The notes under the pieces were generated by a model that saw only the letters and a program-made list of their open reading frames with translations, ran no database searches and was not told where the DNA came from. 64,000 nt of DNA from JACIYW01 sp014359745 (lineage in GTDB: Bacteria > Pseudomonadota > Alphaproteobacteria > Rhodobacterales > Rhodobacteraceae). Position numbers and translations under genes: made by a program. Location: positions 1-64,000 of the forward strand of contig JBNPWE010000011.1 of NCBI GenBank assembly GCA_050433985.1, read 5' to 3'. Position 1 is the first letter of the stretch. Each line of letters begins with the position of its first letter. Below are positions 33,324 through 43,777 of the stretch, piece after piece.

Positions 33324-34952
33324 TCATGGCCGCAGATCGGGCCGCAGATCGGGCCTGTCAAGCAAAGCGGCAAGCGCCCCGGCCACAACCGGCGGATCGG
33401 CTGCTTGCCAGCGCGCGGCAACATGCATGTCGGGCCGGATCAAATAGACGGTGCCGGGCCGCGCCGCAAAACCCGCTGCCGCTTCCCCCGTGGCTGGCAG
33501 GGTCAGCACCTGGACACCGGCGATGTCGTCAAGCGCCGAAAGATCGGGACCATCGCCAAAGCGCAGCACGCTTACCCCCCGCAAACGGTCTGACAGATGG
33601 CCGTCGCCAAGGGGTGGGTCACAGACCACCGCGCCGGGGGTCGGGCCACCGGCGAACGCCGGATCATCGGGCTGGGTCAGGGGGCTTTCGGCATAGGTAT
33701 AGGGCACCATCTGGCGCGGATTGGCAAAGGCCCCGGCAAAGGGTTCGCGCAGCGACAGCGACAGCGCCGCCGCGCGCATCACCCGCCAGCCGTGGGTTGG
33801 CGGCGTCATGAACCGGGTGCTTTTGGTGGCATTGGCGAACACATCCAGCGTCGCGCCACGCCGTTCGGGCGTATAGCTGTCAAGCAGCCCCTCCCCCGCG
33901 CGCCCGGTCATCACATAGCCCAGTTTCCAGCCGATGTTCTGCGCATCGGCCAGACCGTTGTTCAGGCCGCGCACCCCGAAGATGGGCACGATATGGGCGC
34001 TGTCGCCGATGAAAAAGATCCGCCCGTCGCGGTAATCATCCAACGCCAGGGTGTTGGCGGAATAGACGCTCCACCATTCCAGATCATAGGCACCATCGTG
34101 GCCGATGTCGCGCAGAACGGCGGCGACGCTGTTGCGCACCTCGGCTTCCTGGGTGGCAGCTTCGACGGTTTCGTCGTCGCGCAACTGATAGTCGATGCGC
34201 CAGATGTTGTCGGGCTGGCGATGCACCAGCACCGTGCCGCCGGGGCGGGACGCCGGATCAAAAAGCGCCCGGCGGATGGTTGGGTAATCGTGATCCATCC
34301 GCACATCGGCAATCACATAACGCCCTTCGTAATTGTCGCCCTGCATGCGCAACCCGCAGTGCGCGCGCACCGCGCTGCGCGCCCCATCGGCGGCCAGAAC
34401 CCAGTCGGCGAGCAGGCTGTAGTCGCCATGCGGATCGCGCAAGGTGACGGTGGCGCGGCGATCGTCTTGCGCGACGGCCAGCAGTTCGGTTTGCCAGCGC
34501 AGATCGATCAGTGGCGATGCGGCAACCCGTTCCCACAGAAACTGTTCGATGTATTGCTGCTGCAAATTATACATCGGCCGGAACTTTTCGGTCTTGGCGT
34601 CGGGCATGCTGAATTCAAGGATCTGCTGGCCGCGATAGAATGTCCGCCCCGTGGTCCAGCCAAGCGCCTTTTCGCGGAAGGGCTTCAGCGCGCCGATGCT
34701 TTCCAGAATGTAAAAGCTTTGCCGCGCGATGCAGATGGCCCGACTGCCGTCGTTGAACGTCTCCTTGCGGTCGATCAGAACCGAAGCCACCCCTTCGGCC
34801 GCCAGTGCCAGCGCCGCCGTCATGCCCACCGGCCCGGCCCCGATGATCACCACGCCCGCCGGATCGGTCAGGCGCGCGCGTGCCGTCGGCGCGGCAAATC
34901 GCGGATAGGTGAAATAAAGCGAATCGTGGTCGCCCCTGCCGCTGGGTCGCAT
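33324..34952 (-). CDS. FAD-dependent aromatic hydroxylase (MhpA-like)
   Basis: A 542-residue class A flavin monooxygenase. The N-terminal FAD motif is VVIIGAGPVGMTAALALAAE near residue 35, DG is in LAADGARSAVRAHCG, and the second FAD motif is IFFIGDSAHIVPIFGVRGLN. The C-terminal thioredoxin-like domain is of the 3-(3-hydroxyphenyl)propionate hydroxylase type. It would hydroxylate a phenolic ring using NAD(P)H. The extreme C-terminus repeats PDLRPDLRP because of a duplicated 12-bp unit. It heads the operon with DUF2783, TRAP and VOC genes. Substrate unknown. Confidence 0.88.
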   Translation of the reverse strand: MRPSGRGDHDSLYFTYPRFAAPTARARLTDPAGVVIIGAGPVGMTAALALAAEGVASVLIDRKETFNDGSRAICIARQSFYILESIGALKPFREKALGWTTGRTFYRGQQILEFSMPDAKTEKFRPMYNLQQQYIEQFLWERVAASPLIDLRWQTELLAVAQDDRRATVTLRDPHGDYSLLADWVLAADGARSAVRAHCGLRMQGDNYEGRYVIADVRMDHDYPTIRRALFDPASRPGGTVLVHRQPDNIWRIDYQLRDDETVEAATQEAEVRNSVAAVLRDIGHDGAYDLEWWSVYSANTLALDDYRDGRIFFIGDSAHIVPIFGVRGLNNGLADAQNIGWKLGYVMTGRAGEGLLDSYTPERRGATLDVFANATKSTRFMTPPTHGWRVMRAAALSLSLREPFAGAFANPRQMVPYTYAESPLTQPDDPAFAGGPTPGAVVCDPPLGDGHLSDRLRGVSVLRFGDGPDLSALDDIAGVQVLTLPATGEAAAGFAARPGTVYLIRPDMHVAARWQAADPPVVAGALAALLDRPDLRPDLRP

Positions 34953-35141
34953 CGCATGTCCTTTCGATCTTCGGCGAGTGTATAAGGTTGCGCCCGAAAC
35001 CTGTGTCCTGCTTTATGTGGCACAGGGAATTTTTTTGCACAGGGGATCGCGGGCATGGGCGCAAAAGACAGTGCGTCGCCATGGGCATTCCACATGCCAG
35101 AGGCCACCCCAAACCGGCCCGCGAATTCGGCATGGCCGCGC

Positions 35142-36041
35142 TTAGCCGCGTGCCGGAAGGGCCGATTGGCGCACCACCTGGGCGATTTCCATCAAATCGC
35201 GCGCCAAAGGGCTGGTGTTGCGCCAGATCATGCCGATGGTGCGCGATGGCCTTGGTTCGGGGAATCGCGCCACGGCAACAGCGGCCGACCGCGTTTCCAC
35301 CGCAACGGCCATTTCGGGGATCAGGGTCACACCGATGCCCGCGCCGACCATCTGCACAAGCGTGGACAGCGACGAGGCATCCAGCACCTCGCGCGGGCGG
35401 CTTGCGTGCAGTTTGCAAAACGACAGGGCCTGATCGCGAAAGCAATGCCCCTCTTCCAGCAAAAGCAGGCCCATATCGCACAGATTTTCGCGCATTGGCA
35501 CCGGTTTTCCGGCGTCCGACTGCGGGCGGACCAACAGGAATTCCTCGGTGAAAAGGGCCACTTCGGTCATCGAGGGTTCTGATACCGGCAAGGCGACGAT
35601 GGCGGTATCCAGCCGCCCGTCGGCCAGTTCCCGAATAAGCTTCTGCGTGACCGTTTCGCGCAGATGAATATCCAGATCGGCGTTCAGCCGTGTCAGATTG
35701 CCGATCAATCTCGGCAACAGATAGGGGCCGACCGTGGGGATCACCCCGATGCGCAGGCGCCCCGTCAACCGGTCGCGCGCGGCGCGCGCAAGATCCGCCA
35801 GTTCATCGACCGAACGCAGGATGGCGCGGATGCGCGGCGCCACCTCTGCGCCAAAGCCGGTCAGACGCACCAGACGGTTGCCCCGTTCGAAAAGATCGGT
35901 GCCAAGCGTCGTTTCCAGTTCCTTGATCTGCATCGACAGCGCCGGTTGCGACACCGCGCTGGCATCGGCCGCCCGCCCGAAGTGCTGATGCCGGGCCAGC
36001 GCCTCGAAATAGCGCAGGTGTTTCAGTGTCAGGTTTCCCAT
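35142..36041 (-). CDS. oxyR: Hydrogen-peroxide sensor, LysR family (OxyR)
   Basis: A 299-residue LysR regulator with helix-turn-helix FGRAADASAVSQPALSMQIK. The redox segment LEEGHCFRDQALSFC keeps the two cysteines, with seven residues between them as in the E. coli pair 199 and 208 spacing class, so peroxide-driven disulfide activation is expected. The start is taken as ATG 36041, with GTG 36047 the alternative. It is divergent from katG, the classic OxyR target. Confidence 0.93.
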   Translation of the reverse strand: MGNLTLKHLRYFEALARHQHFGRAADASAVSQPALSMQIKELETTLGTDLFERGNRLVRLTGFGAEVAPRIRAILRSVDELADLARAARDRLTGRLRIGVIPTVGPYLLPRLIGNLTRLNADLDIHLRETVTQKLIRELADGRLDTAIVALPVSEPSMTEVALFTEEFLLVRPQSDAGKPVPMRENLCDMGLLLLEEGHCFRDQALSFCKLHASRPREVLDASSLSTLVQMVGAGIGVTLIPEMAVAVETRSAAVAVARFPEPRPSRTIGMIWRNTSPLARDLMEIAQVVRQSALPARG

Positions 36042-36372
36042 CAGCACCCCTTATCGACATGATCAGCAAATCAAACTTAAACTAATCGCTATAGTCTGGT
36101 ACACTCCGAGACAAGCCGGAACCCGCAGGACACCCGAAACGATGCGTGCCAGAATGCCGCGCTTGCGGCCCAGCCAGAAAAAGGGCAGCCTCTGGCAGCT
36201 TTTCGTCGGCGGGCGTACCCTGAGCGGGCACATCGGCCCTGATCGACAGTCTTTAGCGGATCGCATTGGCCAGGGCGATGCCACGCGATCAGGAACCCGG
36301 ATTGCGGGCCGGACGGCAACCGGCCAGCCCGCGTGACAGCCACTGTACACAGCCGCGATCGGAGAGAGAGAA
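36042..36372. promoter_or_regulatory. oxyR-katG divergent control region
   Basis: The 331-base gap carries promoters for both genes. The oxyR-proximal part is AT-rich, with ACTAATCGCTATAGTCTGGT at 36081-36100. The central CTATAG fits the ATAG/CTAT half-sites of OxyR operators, though only one unit is clear. The katG-proximal 200 bases have open frames without ribosome sites or recognisable products. The ribosome site for katG is GGAGAGAGAG at about 36361. Confidence 0.5.
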
Positions 36373-38598
<2,226 letters not shown>

Positions 38599-38619
38599 TC
38601 CGGCATCTACAAGAAACGT

Positions 38620-38644
38620 CGGCCCGCGTAACCTGCGCGGGCCG
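38620..38644 (+). terminator. Hairpin terminator after katG
   Basis: Nine-base arms CGGCCCGCG and CGCGGGCCG enclose a seven-base loop, 22 bases after the katG stop. The T-run after it is poor (GTGTCATTTC), so termination may be partial. It separates katG from the convergent IclR gene. Confidence 0.6.
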
Positions 38645-38670
38645 GTGTCATTTCAGGCAGCCGCCACCCG

Positions 38671-38784
38671 TTCAGGCAAAAGACTGACCTTCAGGCAAAA
38701 GACTGGCCTTCAGGCAAAAGACTGGCCTTCAGGCAAAAGACTGGCCTTCAGGCAAAAGACTGGCCTTCAGGCAAAAGACTGGCC
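38671..38784. repeat. 19-bp tandem repeat, six copies, running off the IclR gene end
   Basis: Six head-to-tail copies of TTCAGGCAAAAGACTGGCC; five are identical and the first (38671-38689) has GACC for GGCC. The last copy contains the stop and final codons (Gln-Ser-Phe-Ala) of the IclR-family gene read on the - strand. The array therefore looks like an amplification of that gene's own 3' end. There are no spacers, so it is not CRISPR. Confidence 0.95.
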
Positions 38785-39546
38785 CTTGCAGAAATCCACA
38801 AGCGCCTGAACGGGGCCTGATCCGGGCCTTGCCGCGTCGGGGTCGGTGCCGATCAGGGTGACAACGGCTTGTGCCTGTGCCTGCCAGTCAAGGATGGGGG
38901 CCGCCAGCGCCACCAGCCCCGGAATGAACCGCCCGTCAACCGACGCAAAACCCTGCGCGCGGATCGTATCCACCAGCGATTCAACCCCCTGTGGCGTCGG
39001 GGCGATATCGGGCGCAAGGCCGGGATTGCGGCGTGCGCGCGCCACTTCGGCCGCGCGCATGGCCGCGATGGCGCCTTTCGGGGCCCATGCCAGAAACGCC
39101 CGTCCCGTCGCGGAATTCAGCAAGGGCAACACCGTGCCCAGCCCCATCGATGTCACAACCGGCGATGCCGCGCGCTCCCAGCGGATCACCGTCGCCCCGC
39201 CGGTTCCCCAGACAGACAAAAGTGCGGTCAACCCGGTGGCCGCAGACAGATCGGGCAGGCCATCGGCGGCCCGGTTGACGAAATCCAGCCGTGCGATCGC
39301 CGACAGTCCCAGCGCGACGGCCCCTGCCCCCAGATCGTATTTCCCCGACCGCCCCGCCTGTTCCACCAGCCCCGCGTGCAGGAACGATGCCAGATAGCGG
39401 TGCACCTTGCTGGGCGGCATGTCACAGGCGCGCGCCAGATCGGACAGCGATGCGGGGCCCGCGCGCTGCCGCATCTCGGCCAACAGCCGCAGCGCCGCAT
39501 CCAGCGATTGGATGCCGCCACTATCGGCGCCTTCTTCACCCGCCAT
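38767..39546 (-). CDS. IclR-family transcriptional regulator
   Basis: A 259-residue regulator. The N-terminal winged helix reads LSDLARACDMPPSKVHRYLA, followed by LLSVWGTGGATVIRWERA and the effector domain block LPLLNSATGRAFLAW. ATG 39546 overlaps the 3' end of the thioesterase gene by 11 bases, so the two form one unit. Being divergent from the hydroxylase-ligase gene it is the likely regulator of the aryl-CoA pathway, with the aryl acid or its CoA ester as effector (inference). Its last codons merge into the 19-bp repeat array. Confidence 0.9.
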   Translation of the reverse strand: MAGEEGADSGGIQSLDAALRLLAEMRQRAGPASLSDLARACDMPPSKVHRYLASFLHAGLVEQAGRSGKYDLGAGAVALGLSAIARLDFVNRAADGLPDLSAATGLTALLSVWGTGGATVIRWERAASPVVTSMGLGTVLPLLNSATGRAFLAWAPKGAIAAMRAAEVARARRNPGLAPDIAPTPQGVESLVDTIRAQGFASVDGRFIPGLVALAAPILDWQAQAQAVVTLIGTDPDAARPGSGPVQALVDFCKGQSFA

Positions 39547-39949
39547 GCTGGCAAAGAATATCACGAAGCGGCGTGATTGCGGCGGCCGTGATGCCGCCCT
39601 GGGTGGGCTGGAACAGCCCGCGCACCTCGTGCCCGGTCAGAGCCAGCCGGTCGCCCACATGCCCGGCATAGTGGAGGCGCAGGGTCTTGTTGCCCCATTC
39701 CTCGACCCGCAACGTCAGGGTCAACAGATCGTCCGGGCGCAGGGGGGTGCGAAACTTTGCGCCCGCTTCCATCAGGCCAAAGCCGATGGACCCAAGCCGC
39801 GCGCACAGCGCCGCCTGCCCGCCATGCGGTCGCAACCAGTCGTGAAAGGTGCGGTCAAACCAGGCGAACATGTTCGGATAGAACGCGATGCCGGCGGGAT
39901 CGCAATCTCCGAAACTGACGCGGTGGTCCATGTGGTGTTCGACGATCAT
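39536..39949 (-). CDS. 4-hydroxybenzoyl-CoA thioesterase-type hydrolase
   Basis: A 137-residue hotdog thioesterase with the 4HBT signature VSFGDCDPAGIAFYPNMFAW, where the second Asp is the catalytic residue of the Pseudomonas-type enzyme. FWxx-like aromatic residues follow (FDRTFHDWL). Divergent from the hydroxylase-ligase and co-transcribed with the IclR gene, it probably hydrolyses the hydroxylated aryl-CoA (gentisyl-CoA if the substrate is salicylate) to free acid. Other aryl-CoA esters are possible. Confidence 0.88.
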   Translation of the reverse strand: MIVEHHMDHRVSFGDCDPAGIAFYPNMFAWFDRTFHDWLRPHGGQAALCARLGSIGFGLMEAGAKFRTPLRPDDLLTLTLRVEEWGNKTLRLHYAGHVGDRLALTGHEVRGLFQPTQGGITAAAITPLRDILCQHGG

Positions 39950-39961
39950 TTTTCCACCATG

Positions 39962-39982
39962 TGATATCTATTGCATGTATCA
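39962..39982. promoter_or_regulatory. Candidate operator between thioesterase and hydroxylase-ligase genes
   Basis: TGATA and TATCA arms are separated by 11 bases, within the 78-base divergent spacer. The position suits a regulator acting on both directions, most simply the adjacent IclR protein. The arms are short and no consensus is known for this regulator. Confidence 0.35.
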
Positions 39983-40027
39983 GAAAACTTATTATGGTGC
40001 CCCCGTCAAGTGCAAAGGGGGGAATCA

Positions 40028-42751
40028 ATGCCGGGCTTATCAACTGTCGAGATCATAGGCGCAGGCCCCGCGGGGCTTTATACCGCGATTTTGTTGCGCC
40101 GGTTGATGCCGCATGTCCGGGTGCGCGTGACCGAACAGAACCCGGTCGGCGCGACATTCGGCTTTGGCGTGGTGTTTTCCGATCAGGCGCTTGATTTCCT
40201 GCGCGCCGACGATGCGGATATTCACGATCTGGTCACGCCGCATATGGAACGCTGGCAGAACATGACCCTGAACCTGCCGGGCGGGCAGGTCATTCTGGAT
40301 GGGGTCGGCTTTTCGGCCATCGGGCGGCTGGAACTGATCGAGATCCTGCGCAAACATGCCGACCAGCTTGGCGTTGAGATGCGGTTTTCGCACCCGCTGA
40401 CCTCGCTTGACGGGATCAAGGCCGATCTGATCATCGGCGCCGATGGGCTGAATTCACTGGTGCGCCGCAGCCACGAGGCGGCATTCGCGCCCCAGATTGA
40501 CCATTTCAGCAACCATTTTGCCTGGTTCGGCACCGAACGGGCGTTTGACACCCTGACGCAAAGCTTTGTCGAAACCCCGCAGGGGGCGTTCAACGCCCAT
40601 CATTATCGTTTCGCCCCAAACCGCAGCACCTTTATCGTGGAATGTGGCCCGGAAACCTTTGCGGCCTACGGTTTTGCCGACCTTGACGAGGCGCAAAGCG
40701 CCGCGATCTGCCAGGAGGTGTTTGCAAAGGTGCTGGACGGCGCGCCGCTGATCACCAACAAATCCAACTGGCGGCAATTTCCGCGCCTGTGGTGCCGGAA
40801 CTGGGTGGCGGGGCGGCATGTTCTGCTGGGCGATGCCGTGCATACCGCGCATTTTTCCATCGGATCGGGCACGCGGCTGGCGCTGGAGGATGCGATTGCG
40901 CTGGTGCATGCGCTTGCCGCCAACGCGGATGTGGACGCGGCCCTTGCCGCCTATCAGGCCGAACGCCAGCCGGTGGCGAAAAAGATCGTGACGGCGGCCA
41001 ATACCTCGGCCACATGGTACGACAGTTTCGCGCAGAAGATGGCACTGCCGCCCCTTGATTTCGCCTTTGACTATATCACCCGGTCAGGTCGGGTGGATAT
41101 GGACCGGTTGCGCCGCATGGCGCCCGGCTTCATGGCCCGTTACGAGGCAGAAAAGGCCGCCAATCCCCCGGCAATCACCGATCCGGTCGGCGAAGGCACG
41201 GCGGGGGCGGCGGAAATCGGCTTTGACAAATCCGCCCACCCGAACTGTTCGGCGATCCTGTGGGACAATCTTGCGCGCAACCCCGACAAGCTGGCGCTGA
41301 CCGGGCCCGCGGGCAACATGACCTACCGCGATCTGGTAGCCGAAGCGGCGCGCTGGGGCAATGCCTTCATCGCTGCCGGGTTGCGGCGCGGTGAACGCAT
41401 TCCATTCTTTCTGGATGACACCCCGGCCTATCCGGCCGCCTTTTTCGGCGCGGTGCGGGCCGGGTTCGTGCCGGTTCTGCTGAACATCCAGACCATGCCC
41501 GAGGTTCTGAATTTCTTTCTGAAGGATACCGGCGCGCGGCTGGCCGTTTGTGAGGCGGGGCTGGCCCACATGTTCGGGCCCGAGACGCAGACGGGCACCG
41601 CGCTTGAGCGGGTGATAACCGTGAATGGCACGGCCAGTGGCCTGACGCCCGCCGAAACCTTTCTGCACGGTCAGCCCGAAACCCTTGCCGCCGCCGACAC
41701 AGGCCCGGATGACATGGCATTCTGGATGTATTCATCAGGGTCTACCGGGCGGCCCAAGGGCATCGTGCACCTGCATCACGACATGGCCTATACGCAGGCC
41801 TCGTTCGGCGACAAGGTGCTGGGCCTGCGCGCCGATGATATCTGCTTTTCGGTGCCCAAGATCTATTTCGCCTATGGGTTTGGCAATGCCATCACCTTCC
41901 CCTTCTCAATCGGCGCGACCACGGTTCTGATGCCCGGCCAACCCCGCCCCGATGCGGTTCTGGACATGATAGAGGCGTATCGGCCCAGCGTCTTTTTCGG
42001 CCTGCCCACGCTTTACACCGCTCTGGCGCGGGTGCCGGGGGTTGACGCGCGCGATCTGTCATCGCTGCGGCAATCGATGTCGGCGGCCGAGATCCTGTCG
42101 GAAGATGTCTATGTCGGCTGGAAGGCGCTGACCGGCCACGGCCCGACCGAAGGCTTGGGGTCAACCGAATTGCTGCATGTCTACCTGTCCAACACCCATG
42201 ACGATCACCGCATCGGGTCGGCCGGGGCGCGGGTTCCGGGGTATGAGGTGCGGCTGGAAACACCCGAAGGGCGCCCGGCCGACGCGGGCGAAGAGGGGGT
42301 GATGTTCGTGCGCGGCCATTCATCGGCCCCGTGTTACTGGAACCGCCCCGACAAGACCCGCGAAACGATGCGCGGCGACTGGATCTGCACCGGTGACAGG
42401 TTTGTGGAACGGGATGGCCATTACTATTTTCAGGGCCGCGCGGATGAGTTGATCAAGGTCTCGGGCCAATGGGTCTGGCCGCTCGAGGTGGAACGCTGCC
42501 TGAACGAACACCCCGACGTTCATCAATGCGCGGTGATGGCGCATCAACTGGACGATCGGCGCATGACGCTGCGCGCCGTGGTGCACCTGCGTGACGGGGT
42601 GCTGGCGGGGCCGGACCGGGATCGGGCCTTGCAGGAGTTCGTCAAGGCCCGCCTTCAGCCCTACAAATACCCGCGCCTGATCGATTATGTCACCGAACTG
42701 CCCAAAACCGGAACCGGCAAGGTCGACCGTCAGGCGCTTGTCGCGAAATAA
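40028..42751 (+). CDS. Fused aryl-CoA flavin hydroxylase and aryl-CoA ligase
   Basis: One 907-residue frame carries two enzymes. Residues 1 to about 385 form a class A flavin monooxygenase: EIIGAGPAGLYTAILLRRL near residue 10, TFGFGVVFSDQALDFL, ADLIIGADGLNSLVR, and LLGDAVHTAHFSIGSGTRLA near 267. These are marks of the salicylyl-CoA 5-hydroxylase and 2-aminobenzoyl-CoA monooxygenase group. Residues about 400-907 form a benzoate-CoA-ligase-type enzyme: P-loop YSSGSTGRPKGIVHLHHDMA near 567, FAYGFGNAITFPFSIGATTV, GSTELLHVYLSN and the catalytic Lys in PKTGTGKVDRQAL near 897. ATG 40028 has AAAGGGGGGAAT upstream. Known relatives of the first domain are often fused to an Old Yellow Enzyme-like reductase; here a ligase takes that place. 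Substrate could be salicylate, anthranilate or another ortho-substituted benzoate. Confidence 0.9.
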   Translation: MPGLSTVEIIGAGPAGLYTAILLRRLMPHVRVRVTEQNPVGATFGFGVVFSDQALDFLRADDADIHDLVTPHMERWQNMTLNLPGGQVILDGVGFSAIGRLELIEILRKHADQLGVEMRFSHPLTSLDGIKADLIIGADGLNSLVRRSHEAAFAPQIDHFSNHFAWFGTERAFDTLTQSFVETPQGAFNAHHYRFAPNRSTFIVECGPETFAAYGFADLDEAQSAAICQEVFAKVLDGAPLITNKSNWRQFPRLWCRNWVAGRHVLLGDAVHTAHFSIGSGTRLALEDAIALVHALAANADVDAALAAYQAERQPVAKKIVTAANTSATWYDSFAQKMALPPLDFAFDYITRSGRVDMDRLRRMAPGFMARYEAEKAANPPAITDPVGEGTAGAAEIGFDKSAHPNCSAILWDNLARNPDKLALTGPAGNMTYRDLVAEAARWGNAFIAAGLRRGERIPFFLDDTPAYPAAFFGAVRAGFVPVLLNIQTMPEVLNFFLKDTGARLAVCEAGLAHMFGPETQTGTALERVITVNGTASGLTPAETFLHGQPETLAAADTGPDDMAFWMYSSGSTGRPKGIVHLHHDMAYTQASFGDKVLGLRADDICFSVPKIYFAYGFGNAITFPFSIGATTVLMPGQPRPDAVLDMIEAYRPSVFFGLPTLYTALARVPGVDARDLSSLRQSMSAAEILSEDVYVGWKALTGHGPTEGLGSTELLHVYLSNTHDDHRIGSAGARVPGYEVRLETPEGRPADAGEEGVMFVRGHSSAPCYWNRPDKTRETMRGDWICTGDRFVERDGHYYFQGRADELIKVSGQWVWPLEVERCLNEHPDVHQCAVMAHQLDDRRMTLRAVVHLRDGVLAGPDRDRALQEFVKARLQPYKYPRLIDYVTELPKTGTGKVDRQALVAK

Positions 42752-42758
42752 CCGATTG

Positions 42759-42790
42759 GCAGCCGGGCCGTGACCATCGTGCCCGGCTGC
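42759..42790 (+). terminator. Hairpin after the hydroxylase-ligase gene
   Basis: Perfect ten-base arms GCAGCCGGGC and GCCCGGCTGC enclose a twelve-base loop, eight bases after the stop codon. The following ATCAATAATT is only moderately T-rich. It probably terminates or shields the transcript before the LysR gene. Confidence 0.6.
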
Positions 42791-42796
42791 ATCAAT

Positions 42797-42815
42797 AATT
42801 GCGCAAGCCGCAATT
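42797..42815. promoter_or_regulatory. Palindromic site upstream of the LysR gene
   Basis: AATTGCGCAAGCCGCAATT has perfect seven-base arms around a five-base centre, about 60 bases before the LysR start. It also fits the loose T-N11-A rule for LysR operators, so autoregulation is the simplest reading. Confidence 0.45.
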
Positions 42816-42875
42816 GCATTGTAAGGATCATGCGTTTAATGAGCGGCTCTTTCCCGGAAACCCGTATAAAACCAC

Positions 42876-43772
42876 ATGATTACCATCAAGCAGATAGAAG
42901 CCATATACTGGATCGGTCGGTTGGGAAGCTTCGAGGCCGCGGCCCGACACCTTGGCACATCGCAATCCGCGATAACCCGCCGCATTCAGGATCTTGAAAC
43001 CGCAACCCAGACCTCGCTTTTTGACCGGTCAACGCGCACCCCGACGTTGAACGAAAAAGGCCAGTCGGCCTATCGTCAGGCCGCAAGCATTCTGGATCTG
43101 ACCGGACAGATGATCGACAGCCTTGCGGCAACCGATCTGGTCGACAGATCGCTTGATCTGGGGGTAACAGAGGTTTCCGCACTGACATGGATACCCGGAT
43201 TTCTGGCCGCCATGGCCAGCAGCCATCCCAAACTGACGCTGCGGCTGAGGGTGGCGGGGGCAGAGCAGTTGCGCGACATGCTGGCGAAAAAGCAGATCGA
43301 TCTTGCGGTTCTGCCCGAGGCGCTTTGGCCGCCCGGTTTTGTCGCCGAACCGATTGCATTGCTCAGGGCATCCTTTTGCTGCGGGCGCGGGCGCCTGCCG
43401 GAAGGGGTGCCGGTGACTCGGGAACTTTTGCAGGAACTGCATTTCATCGTGCAGGAAAATGTGCTTTTTGGCCAAGTCATCTGGCGCGAACTGGCCGGAA
43501 CCGGCGCGGTAAGCATTCCGGTTGTGGTGTCGGACGGTTTGCTGTCAAGCTTGGCGCAGGTCGCGGCGGGGCGGGGGGTATCGCTTTTGCCGGATTTCCT
43601 GCTTGACGCCCCCGCCTTTGGCAACGCCATTCAGCGGCTGACAACCGAAATCGCTTTGCCGCCGCTGCCCTATGTCGCGATTTTTCTTGAGGAACGCCAA
43701 AGCTCCGGCATGTCCACGCTGATCGGGTCGATGCGGACGGCTTGCCATTTTGACAAGATGATGGGCGCGTAG
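42876..43772 (+). CDS. LysR-family transcriptional regulator
   Basis: A 298-residue regulator. The N-terminal winged helix reads ITIKQIEAIYWIGRLGSFEA, then AARHLGTSQSAITRRIQDLE. The effector domain begins near residue 92 (LDLGVTEVSALTW) with IDLAVLPEALWPPGF and LPDFLLDAPAFGN later. No cysteine pair of the OxyR type is placed. It is downstream of and codirectional with the hydroxylase-ligase, separated by a hairpin. It may be a second regulator of that locus or act elsewhere; the co-inducer is unknown. Confidence 0.9.
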   Translation: MITIKQIEAIYWIGRLGSFEAAARHLGTSQSAITRRIQDLETATQTSLFDRSTRTPTLNEKGQSAYRQAASILDLTGQMIDSLAATDLVDRSLDLGVTEVSALTWIPGFLAAMASSHPKLTLRLRVAGAEQLRDMLAKKQIDLAVLPEALWPPGFVAEPIALLRASFCCGRGRLPEGVPVTRELLQELHFIVQENVLFGQVIWRELAGTGAVSIPVVVSDGLLSSLAQVAAGRGVSLLPDFLLDAPAFGNAIQRLTTEIALPPLPYVAIFLEERQSSGMSTLIGSMRTACHFDKMMGA

Positions 43773-43777
43773 GGATA

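Noticed and set aside
38671..38784. CRISPR-like impression of the regular repeats
   Set aside because: Units are directly adjacent without spacers and there are no cas genes nearby; it is a plain tandem repeat.
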